Assembly: GCA_900552985.1 (NCBI GenBank)
Contig: USBP01000005.1
Span: 1-18,623, forward strand
Direction: 5' to 3'
Source: an uncultured Oscillospiraceae bacterium
GTDB lineage: Bacteria > Bacillota > Clostridia > Oscillospirales > Acutalibacteraceae
DNA length: 18,623 nucleotides
The notes under the pieces were generated by a model. It was not told the origin of the DNA. It worked only from the letters and a program-made list of their open reading frames with translations, and searched no databases. The position numbers and the translations under genes are program-made. Numbering within the stretch: position 1 is the stretch's first letter; every line of letters starts with the position of its first letter. Positions 1-6,081 of the stretch are shown here, piece by piece.

Positions 1-24
1 TTAAGCCGCTAGGCGTAAATGCAT
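1..24 (-). CDS. Possible 7-codon leader peptide
   Basis: On the - strand an ATG at 24-22 is followed by six codons and TAA at 3-1, giving MHLRLAA. It is preceded by a GGAGG at 37-33 with about 8 nt spacing. It lies downstream of a plausible - strand promoter (139-166) and of a hairpin. A short peptide with a good ribosome binding site in a structured leader recalls the leader peptides of translation-attenuated resistance genes (for example erm or ABC-F genes), but the gene it would control lies outside the window. It could equally be chance. Confidence 0.3.
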   Translation of the reverse strand: MHLRLAA

Positions 25-54
25 GCGTATTCCCTCCGTGTTTCGTGAGGTTAT

Positions 55-87
55 TTAGCCGAGGCCGCGCAGCAGGCCGAACGCCAA
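55..87 (-). CDS. Possible 10-codon leader peptide
   Basis: A TTG at 87-85 on the - strand, after GGAGA at 95-91, opens a 10-codon ORF (MAFGLLRGLG if TTG is read as Met) ending in TAA at 57-55. It starts right after the 3' arm of the hairpin at 96-130, so that hairpin could mask its ribosome binding site. Spacing from SD to start is short (about 4 nt) and the start is not ATG, so support is weak on its own. Its position in tandem with a second tiny ORF at 1-24 is the reason it is listed. Confidence 0.2.
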   Translation of the reverse strand: MAFGLLRGLG

Positions 88-95
88 TGTTCTCC

Positions 96-130
96 GAAAC
101 AGCCCAAATCTTTGATTTGGTTGCTGTTTC
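96..130 (-). promoter_or_regulatory. Leader hairpin at the 5' end of a - strand transcript
   Basis: GAAACAGC (96-103) pairs with GCTGTTTC (123-130), and inside it CCAAATC (104-110) pairs with GATTTGG (114-120), with a TTT loop and a two-base bulge. No T tract follows on either strand, so it does not look like an intrinsic terminator. It lies immediately after the presumed start of the - strand transcript, consistent with a 5' stabilising or attenuator stem. Confidence 0.55.
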
Positions 131-138
131 GTGAGGTT

Positions 139-166
139 ATTATACCACCAAACCCCAAAATGCAAA
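139..166 (-). promoter_or_regulatory. - strand promoter facing the left edge
   Basis: Reading the - strand, TGGTATAAT gives a perfect -10 hexamer (144-139) with an extended TG element. A weak -35 (TTTGCA, 166-161) lies 16 nt upstream. Transcription would start near 132 and run left through the hairpin, the two tiny ORFs and out of the window. The target gene is not in view. Confidence 0.5.
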
Positions 167-313
167 ATCTATTTCTTGATGGCATCCGTCTGGGAAAGCC
201 TTGCTTGCGATGCATTTTCATGGGCAAAGGCCTGATATGTACCCGCTGAAGGGAGGCGCAAGATCCGCACAAAATTTTGCTTTGACCGCACACAAAAAAG
301 GGCAAATGTTATA

Positions 314-342
314 TTGACAATCTTTTATTTGTGCGTTAAAAT
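314..342 (+). promoter_or_regulatory. Sigma-A promoter of the marR-ABC exporter operon
   Basis: TTGACA (314-319), a 17-nt spacer and TAAAAT (337-342) form a near-consensus housekeeping promoter, with a start predicted near 349. The stretch 146-313 between this and the divergent - strand promoter holds no gene or motif I can support. Confidence 0.85.
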
Positions 343-369
343 TTGTTCGCTTCCGAACAAGTTCGGAAG
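343..369 (+). promoter_or_regulatory. Overlapping palindromes, likely MarR operator
   Basis: CTTCCGAAC (350-358), AA, GTTCGGAAG (361-369) is a perfect 9-bp inverted repeat directly at the predicted transcription start. A second inverted repeat, TTGTTCG (343-349), CTTC, CGAACAA (354-360), overlaps it, so three GTTCG/CGAAC half-sites are packed into 21 bp. Position and symmetry fit autorepression by the MarR protein encoded next; that link is inferred. Confidence 0.65.
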
Positions 370-404
370 GCAGCCCTGATCGCCGGAGAGGGGGAAGGAT
401 TCAG

Positions 405-830
405 ATGGAGAAGGAGTGTGGGATGTGGATCCACGTCCTGTCCCACAAGCTGAAAAAGCGTATGAACGCCAACATGCAAAGCCTCGGCCTTACGGGTATG
501 CAGAGCCGCATCATGCACTACATCCTTGTAAAATGCGGTGACGGGCCGGTATTTCAACGCGATGTGGAGGGTGTGTTCGGCCTGAGCCGCTCCACAGCCA
601 CTGGTATCCTGCAGTCAATGGAAAAGAGCGGAATGATCGTGCGGGAGAGCGTGGCCAGTGACGCACGGCTGAAAAGCCTGATCCCCACAGAAAAAGGGGC
701 GCGTCTGGATGCACAGGCCGGCGAGTATCTTCGCCAGGCAGAGCAGTGCCTCACGCGCGGCCTGTCAGGCGCGCAGCTTGCGCTGTTTCTCCAGACTGCT
801 GCACAGATGTCTGCAAATTTGGATGAATAG
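405..830 (+). CDS. MarR-family transcriptional regulator
   Basis: This 141-residue protein has the usual MarR length and layout: an N-terminal dimerisation helix, a winged helix-turn-helix (about residues 47-98, recognition helix around LSRSTATGILQSMEKSG) with the wing containing the typical D-x-R (SDARLKSLIPTEKG), and a C-terminal dimerisation helix. MarR proteins are cytoplasmic dimeric repressors released by small ligands such as drugs or phenolics. The ATG at 405 follows a purine-rich GGAGAGGGGGAAGG (385-398). It is the first gene of an operon with two ABC exporter halves 80 nt downstream, so it most likely represses this operon through the palindrome at 343-369. The ligand is unknown. 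Confidence 0.9.
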   Translation: MEKECGMWIHVLSHKLKKRMNANMQSLGLTGMQSRIMHYILVKCGDGPVFQRDVEGVFGLSRSTATGILQSMEKSGMIVRESVASDARLKSLIPTEKGARLDAQAGEYLRQAEQCLTRGLSGAQLALFLQTAAQMSANLDE

Positions 831-854
831 CGGCGGCCGATTCAGAGGCCCTGC

Positions 855-896
855 CGTCATTTTGATGACGCACGTGTGCGTGCACGTCAGCGTCAT
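855..896 (+). promoter_or_regulatory. Two mutually exclusive hairpins between marR and the exporter
   Basis: CGTCAT (855-860), TTTG, ATGACG (865-870) can form one stem. The same ATGACGC (865-871) can instead pair with GCGTCAT (890-896), with inner arms ACGTG (872-876) and CACGT (883-887). The second structure ends 5 nt before the GGAGGAGGA of the next gene. This could be an RNA element tuning exporter translation or a second operator; no T tract follows, so it is not an intrinsic terminator. Confidence 0.5.
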
Positions 897-910
897 GTTT
901 TGGAGGAGGA

Positions 911-2668
911 ATGTCACGTATGATAAAAACCCTTGCCCGCAGTATTCGCGAGTATAAGAAAACAGCCATCCTGACGCCGCTGCTGGTTACGGTTGAAGTG
1001 ATCTTGGAATGCATCATTCCGTTCACGATCGCAAACCTGGTCAATGAGATGCAGGCCGGCTGCAGCATGGGCGTTATCGTCCAGTATGGCATTCAGCTGG
1101 TCATCATGGCCGTTTTGTCTCTGGTTTTCGGCGTTGCGGCAGGCAACACCTGCGCCACTGCTTCTACGGGCTTTGCGCGGAACCTGCGCCAGGATATGTT
1201 TTATCGTATTCAGGATTATGCGTTTGAGAATATTGATAAATTTTCGGTATCCAGCCTGGTCACCCGTATGACGACCGACGTTGTGAATGTGCAGATGTCC
1301 TTTATGATGATTATCCGCGTAGCAATCCGCGGCCCGCTGATGCTGGTTTTTTCCTTTGTCATGGGCGTTGCCATGGGCGGTCGCCTGGCCTTGATTTTTT
1401 TGGTCACGATCCCGCTGCTGGGCGTCGGGCTGGTGCTTGTTATCCGCGCGGCTACGCCGATTTTCCGCCGTGTGTTCCGCAAATACGATGCATTGAATGA
1501 TTCTGTACAGGAGAATGTTCAGGCCATGCGCGTAGTGAAGAGCTATGTGCGTGAGGAGTATGAAAAGAAGAAATTTGCCGCCGCCGCAGAGAACGTTTGC
1601 AAAGATTTTACGCGTGCGGAGCGCATTATGGCTCTCAATAGCCCGATGATGCAGATTTGCGTATATGCGGGTATGGCGTTTGTGCTGTCGTTCGGCTCTT
1701 ATGCTGTGATTACCAGTCAGGGTGTCGAAATCGCGGTCGGGCAGATGTCCGCCATCCTTACATACAGCTTCCAGATCCTGATGAGCCTGATGACGCTCTC
1801 CATGGTGTTTGTGATGATTACCATGTCGATGGAATCTGCTGAACGTATTGTCGAGGTTATGACGGAGGAGAGTAATCTGACCAGCCCCGACAACGCCATC
1901 ACCGAAGTAAAGGATGGCTCCATTGATTTTGAGGACGTCAGCTTTAAATATTCTAAAAAGGCAGAACGTATGGCCTTAGCCGATGTGAACCTGCATATTA
2001 AGTCCGGCGAGGTCATCGGGATTCTGGGCGGTACAGGCTCCTCCAAATCCACACTGGTGCAGCTGATCCCCCGCCTGTACGACGTTACGGAGGGCTGCGT
2101 CAAGGTGGGCGGCGTAGACGTGCGCCAGTACGATCTGGAGGCGCTGCGCAACAACGTAGCCGTGGTGCTGCAAAAAAACGTGCTCTTCAGCGGCACCATC
2201 AAGGACAACCTGCGTTGGGGCAATCCGGACGCCACTGACGAAGAAATATTGGAAGCCTGTAAGCTTGCGCAGGCCGATGAGTTCATCCAGCAGTTCCCCA
2301 ATAAATACGACACCTGGATTGAGCAGGGCGGCTCCAATGTTTCCGGCGGCCAGAAGCAGCGGCTGTGCATTGCGCGTGCGCTGCTGAAAAAGCCCAAGGT
2401 GCTGATTTTGGATGATTCCACCAGTGCGGTGGATACGCGCACCGACGCGCTGATCCGCCAGGGCTTCCGTGAGTTCATCCCCGAAACGACAAAGATTATC
2501 ATTGCCCAGCGCGTGGCCTCCGTGCAGGATGCCGACCGTATCATCGTGATGGATGGCGGGCGGATCAGCATCATCGGGACTCACGAGGAGCTGATGAAAG
2601 CCAGCGAAATTTATCGTGAAATCTATACTACCCAGAATAAGGCAGGTGATGAAGATGGCGAAGAATAA
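911..2668 (+). CDS. ABC exporter half-transporter with degenerate ATP site
   Basis: This is a type I ABC exporter half (585 residues): six predicted membrane helices in residues 1-310, then a nucleotide-binding domain. Its ATP-site residues are non-canonical. Walker A is GGTGSSKST (373-381, third conserved Gly replaced by Ser378), the Walker B catalytic Glu is Asp502 (LILDDSTSAVD), and the switch His is Gln533 (IIAQRV). The signature VSGGQ (477-481) is intact. This set of changes is typical of the degenerate partner in heterodimeric exporters such as TM287/288 and BmrCD, where the other subunit supplies the catalytic Glu. GGAGGAGGA lies directly before the ATG. The 3' end overlaps the partner gene by 14 nt. 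Substrate unknown; multidrug or peptide export is likely given MarR control. Confidence 0.92.
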   Translation: MSRMIKTLARSIREYKKTAILTPLLVTVEVILECIIPFTIANLVNEMQAGCSMGVIVQYGIQLVIMAVLSLVFGVAAGNTCATASTGFARNLRQDMFYRIQDYAFENIDKFSVSSLVTRMTTDVVNVQMSFMMIIRVAIRGPLMLVFSFVMGVAMGGRLALIFLVTIPLLGVGLVLVIRAATPIFRRVFRKYDALNDSVQENVQAMRVVKSYVREEYEKKKFAAAAENVCKDFTRAERIMALNSPMMQICVYAGMAFVLSFGSYAVITSQGVEIAVGQMSAILTYSFQILMSLMTLSMVFVMITMSMESAERIVEVMTEESNLTSPDNAITEVKDGSIDFEDVSFKYSKKAERMALADVNLHIKSGEVIGILGGTGSSKSTLVQLIPRLYDVTEGCVKVGGVDVRQYDLEALRNNVAVVLQKNVLFSGTIKDNLRWGNPDATDEEILEACKLAQADEFIQQFPNKYDTWIEQGGSNVSGGQKQRLCIARALLKKPKVLILDDSTSAVDTRTDALIRQGFREFIPETTKIIIAQRVASVQDADRIIVMDGGRISIIGTHEELMKASEIYREIYTTQNKAGDEDGEE

Positions 2669-4586
2669 AAGAAAGACCGCCCCCTCCACGACGGCCAGGG
2701 GCCAGCGCGCGCCCAAGGGTGTGCTGCGCCGGCTTTTGCGCACCCTGTTTGAATTTTATCCGGTGCTGCTGCCTGTCACGCTGGTGTGCATCCTCATCAA
2801 TGCGATTGTCAGCGCTGCGCCTGCGGTATTTATGCAAAATATCATCGCCATCGTGGACGAAAGCTACAAAACGGGGGACTGGGCTTCAGTATCCGGCGAG
2901 ATTCTGGGCCTGGTGGGCATCCTGATTGCAATGTATGTCGTTAGCCTCATTGCCGGGTTCTGCTACACGCAGCTGATGGCCATTATCACGCAGGGCTCTT
3001 TGAAGAAAATGCGTGAGAAGATGTTCAGCCACATGCAGGATTTGCCCATTAAGTATTTTGATACGAACGGCCATGGCGACATCATGAGCTACTATACCAA
3101 CGATGTGGATACCCTGCGCCAGATGATCAGCCAGAGCCTGCCGCAGATGCTGATTGCCGGCGTAACGCTGTTGACCGTGTTTGGCATCATGATGTATTAC
3201 AGCATGATTTTGGGCCTGGTCGTAGTGGTCGGCGTTGTCTGCATGGTGTTTTCGGCCCGCTACGCGACCAGCCGTTCCTCCAAATATTTTCTGCGCCAGC
3301 AGGTCACGATTGCCAAGGCAGAGGCCTTTATGGAAGAGATGATGACTGGCCAAAAGGTCATCAAGGTGTTTTGCCATGAGGAGCAGGCCAAGGCTGATTT
3401 TGACAAAGTGAACGGCGAAATCTTTTTCAATGCCCGCAACGGTAACCGCTTCGCCAACATTTTGATGCCCCTGCTGGGCAATATCGGCAATGTCATGTAT
3501 GTAGTGGTGGCTTTGATAGGCGGCGCGCTGATGTTGACGGATGTGCCCAATATCAGCATCTCCGGCATGGCGTTTAGCATCAGCATCGTGGTGCCGTTCC
3601 TGAATATGACGAAGCAGTTCGCCGGCGCGATCGGCCAGGTTTCTAATCAGGTGAATATGGTGATTATGGGCCTTGCAGGCGCACACCGTATCTTTGCCCT
3701 GCTGGATGAAGAGCCTGAGGCGGATGATGGCTATGTCACGTTGGTAAACGCGCAGGAGAATGCCGACGGCAGCCTGAGCGAGTGCGAGGAACGCACCAAC
3801 GTCTGGGCGTGGAAGCACCAGCACCATGACGGCACGATTACCTATACACGCCTGCAAGGCGATGTGCGTTTTTATGATGTCAACTTCGGCTACACACCGG
3901 AAAAGACCGTGCTGCATAATATTTCGCTGTATGCGAAGCCCGGCCAGAAGGTGGCGTTCGTCGGTTCGACCGGTGCAGGCAAAACGACGATTACCAATCT
4001 TATTAACCGTTTCTACGATATTGATGACGGTAAGATCCGATACGATGGCATCAATATCAACAAAATTAAGAAGGCTGACCTGCGCCACAGCCTGGGTATC
4101 GTATTGCAGGATACCAACCTCTTTACCGGTACGGTAATGGAGAATATCCGTTATGGTAATTTGAGCGCGCATGACGATGAATGTATCGCTGCGGCGCAGC
4201 TTGCCGGCGCGGACGACTTCATTCGCCGCCTGCCCGAGGGCTACAACACGATGCTGTACGGCAATGGCGCGAACCTGAGCCAGGGCCAGCGTCAGCTGCT
4301 TGCCATCGCACGCGCGGCCGTGGCTGATCCGCCTGTGATGATTATGGATGAGGCGACGAGTTCAATCGATACGCGTACCGAGGCCATTGTGCAGCGCGGC
4401 ATGGATGCGCTGATGACCGGCCGCACTGTGTTCGTCATTGCGCACCGGCTCTCCACCGTGCGTAACTCTAACGCCATTATGGTGTTGGATCATGGGCGTA
4501 TTATTGAGCGCGGTACCCATGAGGATCTCCTCAAGCTGAAAGGCACCTACTATCAGCTGTATACCGGCGCGTTGGAGCTGGATTGA
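2655..4586 (+). CDS. ABC exporter half-transporter with consensus ATP site
   Basis: This is the partner half-transporter, six membrane helices then a nucleotide-binding domain. Residues are canonical: Walker A GSTGAGKTT (437-445), Walker B with catalytic Glu566 (VMIMDEATSSID), switch His597 (IAHRLSTV); the signature reads LSQGQ (541-545), a variant usual in this subunit type. With the upstream subunit it should form one consensus and one degenerate ATP site. I chose ATG 2655 (643 residues): AGGTGAT at 2644-2650 matches the 16S anti-SD at good spacing, whereas a GTG at 2616 extends 53 nt into the upstream gene with no SD. An acidic insert of about 50 residues (around 350-400) separates the membrane and ATPase domains. 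Confidence 0.92.
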   Translation: MAKNKRKTAPSTTARGQRAPKGVLRRLLRTLFEFYPVLLPVTLVCILINAIVSAAPAVFMQNIIAIVDESYKTGDWASVSGEILGLVGILIAMYVVSLIAGFCYTQLMAIITQGSLKKMREKMFSHMQDLPIKYFDTNGHGDIMSYYTNDVDTLRQMISQSLPQMLIAGVTLLTVFGIMMYYSMILGLVVVVGVVCMVFSARYATSRSSKYFLRQQVTIAKAEAFMEEMMTGQKVIKVFCHEEQAKADFDKVNGEIFFNARNGNRFANILMPLLGNIGNVMYVVVALIGGALMLTDVPNISISGMAFSISIVVPFLNMTKQFAGAIGQVSNQVNMVIMGLAGAHRIFALLDEEPEADDGYVTLVNAQENADGSLSECEERTNVWAWKHQHHDGTITYTRLQGDVRFYDVNFGYTPEKTVLHNISLYAKPGQKVAFVGSTGAGKTTITNLINRFYDIDDGKIRYDGININKIKKADLRHSLGIVLQDTNLFTGTVMENIRYGNLSAHDDECIAAAQLAGADDFIRRLPEGYNTMLYGNGANLSQGQRQLLAIARAAVADPPVMIMDEATSSIDTRTEAIVQRGMDALMTGRTVFVIAHRLSTVRNSNAIMVLDHGRIIERGTHEDLLKLKGTYYQLYTGALELD

Positions 4587-4616
4587 TTCACGCCTATACA
4601 GAAGAGGATGCAAAAA

Positions 4617-4679
4617 CACAGTCTTTCCCCAGCCCGACTTTCCGCGGTGGAAGAGCCAGGGCTGGGGATTCTGTTTTTT
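4617..4679 (+). terminator. Intrinsic terminator of the exporter operon
   Basis: CCCCAGCCC (4627-4635) pairs with GGGCTGGGG (4659-4667), with a smaller stem TTCC/GGAA inside the loop and ACAG/CTGT outside. Six T residues follow (4674-4679). It lies 30 nt after the exporter stop codon. Confidence 0.85.
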
Positions 4680-4852
4680 GGGCTGGTAAAATTCAGAATG
4701 ACTGTTTTTGCCCTCCACGGTGGAGATCTCTTTTGATTTCTTCCCAAAGGGCAAGCGGTTTCGATGCCATTTTCGGTAGGTGTACCGTAACGGCAGAAAC
4801 ACTTGAACGCAAGGTTTATTCTGGTAATGGATTCGTGGGCTGTGTTGTTCTC

Positions 4853-4967
4853 CTCTCATTCCACAAAATCAAACGCCCGCCGGGATACGGCGGGGGACGT
4901 TCAGTTTTGTCAAGCAGCTATAAAAAGATATTTTTGTGATTTCTGATGGGAGGTTTGAACTCTCACA
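4853..4967. repeat. 115-nt structured repeat, copy A
   Basis: Begins CTCTCATT and ends GAACTCTCACA, the same ends and the same length as copy B at 5108-5222. Inside are an imperfect stem from AAAATCAAACGCCCGCCG to CGGCGGGGGACGTTCAGTTTT, an AAAAAGATATTTTT stretch, and GGGAGGTTTGAAC. Copies match best at both ends and around the stem, with the stem bases changing in both copies. Likely a small non-autonomous interspersed element; family not recognised. Confidence 0.55.
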
Positions 4968-5107
4968 CCGAACCGTGGCATCTAAGCGTATCAAGTAAAA
5001 AACAACAAGTCGAAACTCGTCACTTTCTGGCGTGCCCGAAGGAGGATTACGACAGTATCCGTCTTTTTTCCCTGCCTGGGGGCGGGCCATGCTCTTCTCA
5101 TCTCGCC

Positions 5108-5222
5108 CTCTCATTTCACCAAAATCGAACACCCACCGTATCCCGGTGAGTGCTCGATTTTGTGAGAGCCGCATGAAAAAGATTTTTCGGAGGTTGGAAC
5201 TGAGCTCTCTCGAACTCTCACA
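5108..5222. repeat. 115-nt structured repeat, copy B
   Basis: Starts CTCTCATTTCACC and ends GAACTCTCACA, like copy A. Its stem is better preserved: 18-nt arms at 5121-5138 and 5144-5161 (AAAATCGAACACCCACCG against CGGTGAGTGCTCGATTTT, two mismatches) around a TATCC loop. It is followed by GAAAAAGATTTTTC and GGAGGTTGGAAC. The A-run/T-run flanks could also make this stem act as a bidirectional terminator. Confidence 0.6.
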
Positions 5223-5345
5223 AAAAGTTGGTAGCGACAGCGAGCCGTCGTGAGGGCGTTTACAACCGAATAGGTAAGCCGGGCGTGACTTTTTGCGAAA
5301 GAGGAGGAGCAAGGAAGCGGACGGATGGCTTATTTTATATCGCAG

Positions 5346-5382
5346 AAAAAATAAGCCGGAGCAAAGCGAACTTTGCTCCGGC
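5346..5382 (-). terminator. Terminator of the tRNA operon
   Basis: On the - strand GCCGGAGCAAAG, loop TTCG, CTTTGCTCCGGC forms a perfect 12-bp stem (5382-5355) with a stable tetraloop. It is followed by TTATTTTTT (5354-5346). It lies directly after the tRNA-Tyr gene. Confidence 0.95.
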
Positions 5383-5383
5383 G

Positions 5384-5468
5384 TGGTGGGAGAGGGTGGA
5401 TTCGAACCACCGAAGTCAGTGACGACAGATTTACAGTCTGTTCCCTTTGGCCGCTCGGGAACTCTCCC
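5384..5468 (-). tRNA. tRNA-Tyr (GUA)
   Basis: An 85-nt class II tRNA on the - strand with CCA encoded. The acceptor stem pairs GGGAGAG (5468-5462) with CTCTCCC (5394-5388). The anticodon loop has GTA in ACTGTAAAT, and a long variable arm and the T loop GGTTCGAATCC are present. It is the second gene of a two-tRNA operon, 58 nt after tRNA-Thr and followed at once by a strong terminator. Confidence 0.97.
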
Positions 5469-5526
5469 ACATATAAACTTGTAAAATAACGCACGCCCTT
5501 CTGAGAGGCTTGCAGGTGAAAACAGG

Positions 5527-5602
5527 TGGAGCTGGTGGACGGACTTGAACCCCCGACCTGCTGATTACAAATCAGCTGCTCTACCAACTGAGCTACACCA
5601 GC
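5527..5602 (-). tRNA. tRNA-Thr (UGU)
   Basis: A 76-nt cloverleaf on the - strand with encoded CCA. Acceptor arms are GCTGGTG (5602-5596) and CACCAGC (5537-5531). The D arm AGCTCAGTTGGTAGAGC, anticodon TGT in GATTTGTAATC, and T loop GGTTCAAGTCC are all clear. It is the first gene of the operon, 26 nt downstream of the -10 box. Confidence 0.97.
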
Positions 5603-5627
5603 ATGTGCACTCTTGAGCGCATGTGTT

Positions 5628-5656
5628 ACTATATCATATTCGGGGCGCGCCGTCAA
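5628..5656 (-). promoter_or_regulatory. Promoter of the tRNA operon
   Basis: On the - strand TTGACG (5656-5651), a 17-nt GC-rich spacer and TATAGT (5633-5628) make a good sigma-A promoter. The G/C-rich spacer end is a feature often seen at stable-RNA promoters. Confidence 0.85.
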
Positions 5657-5839
5657 GTGGAAAAGACAAATTTTTCTGCTGTTTTTTCGGTGGAGGCACG
5701 CAAAAATAAAACTGGTGGAAAAAACAGCCCAATATGGCATGAAGAGATATGCTACACCCCTGCAATATGCAATTGATAGGGAAGAATCCTGGAAAAATGT
5801 TGTGTGTGAAGTGTTTTACTGTACTTTTTCATGAGGATA

Positions 5840-5848
5840 TGGTACAAT
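5840..5848 (+). promoter_or_regulatory. Extended -10 promoter candidate upstream of the response regulator
   Basis: TGGTACAAT is an extended -10 element (TG-n-TACAAT). There is no good -35 at 16-18 nt. It would start a transcript near 5855 with a leader of about 230 nt before the response regulator. Confidence 0.5.
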
Positions 5849-5921
5849 ATTTCATAAAGAATTTGTCGTAACCGGATGAAATATAGTGAAATTCCTCATA
5901 TACAATATTGTAACCTATAAT

Positions 5922-5952
5922 GCCCGGACAGGGTGCCGGGCAGTGCTTTTTT
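5922..5952 (+). terminator. Terminator-like hairpin in the leader of the two-component operon
   Basis: GCCCGG (5922-5927), an 8-nt loop and CCGGGC (5936-5941) are followed after AGTGC by six T residues (5947-5952). With the promoter candidate at 5840-5848 this would end a transcript of roughly 100 nt, so it is either an attenuator for the operon or the end of a small RNA. I see no obvious alternative pairing partner. Confidence 0.5.
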
Positions 5953-6081
5953 CTACGCTTCATCCTGCGGTCAGCCTGTGCTCAATGACAACACGACAGG
6001 ATCAATTTTATAAAAATGATAGCGGAAGCTTTGCCCCTGCTATTTATCCGGGGCGTATTCCGCGGAAAGGGATCGTCATAA

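Larger units (their letters stand above)
39..141. repeat. 17-nt direct repeat (39-55 and 125-141)
   Basis: TGTTTCGTGAGGTTATT occurs identically at 39-55 and 125-141. On the - strand both copies read AATAACCTCACGAAACA; the upstream copy lies at the end of the -10 box and presumed transcription start, the downstream copy just before the GGAGG of the 7-codon ORF. Each copy carries GAAACA, which can pair with the TGTTTC arm made by 101-96, so the two copies could compete for the same partner in RNA. Confidence 0.7.
4680..5345. other. Gene-poor region between terminator and tRNA operon
   Basis: About 665 bp without a convincing gene. Short ORFs here have no ribosome binding site and no recognisable protein content. 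It contains a small palindrome CTCCAC-G-GTGGAG near 4713, a short stem CGGTA-GGTG-TACCG near 4774, and two copies of a structured repeat (listed separately). The stretches between the copies look non-coding and unremarkable. Confidence 0.6.
5657..6081. other. Intergenic region and leader ahead of the response regulator
   Basis: About 425 bp without a supported gene. It separates the divergent tRNA promoter from the response regulator. It holds an extended -10 promoter candidate, a terminator-like hairpin, and a minor stem GCCCC (6033-6037)/GGGGC (6050-6054) near the gene start. Short ORFs here lack ribosome binding sites. Confidence 0.6.

Noticed and set aside
2616..2654. GTG start extending the second exporter subunit
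   Set aside because: No Shine-Dalgarno, and it would overlap the upstream gene by 53 nt; AGGTGAT at 2644-2650 fits ATG 2655.
2886..4172. Long open frame on the - strand opposite the second exporter gene (428 codons)
   Set aside because: It is the complement of a clear ABC exporter gene, rich in His/Gln/Ala with no domain or ribosome binding site. The same holds for the antisense frames at 1717-2574 and 14627-15370.
4951..5222. tRNA remnants (GGTTTGAACTCTC and GGTTGGAACTG resemble T arms)
   Set aside because: No matching acceptor or anticodon arms could be found around them; they are better explained as the ends of the 115-nt repeat.
4946..5253. Short + strand open frames in the region before the tRNAs
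   Set aside because: They overlap the structured repeats, differ between the two copies in frame, and have no ribosome binding sites.
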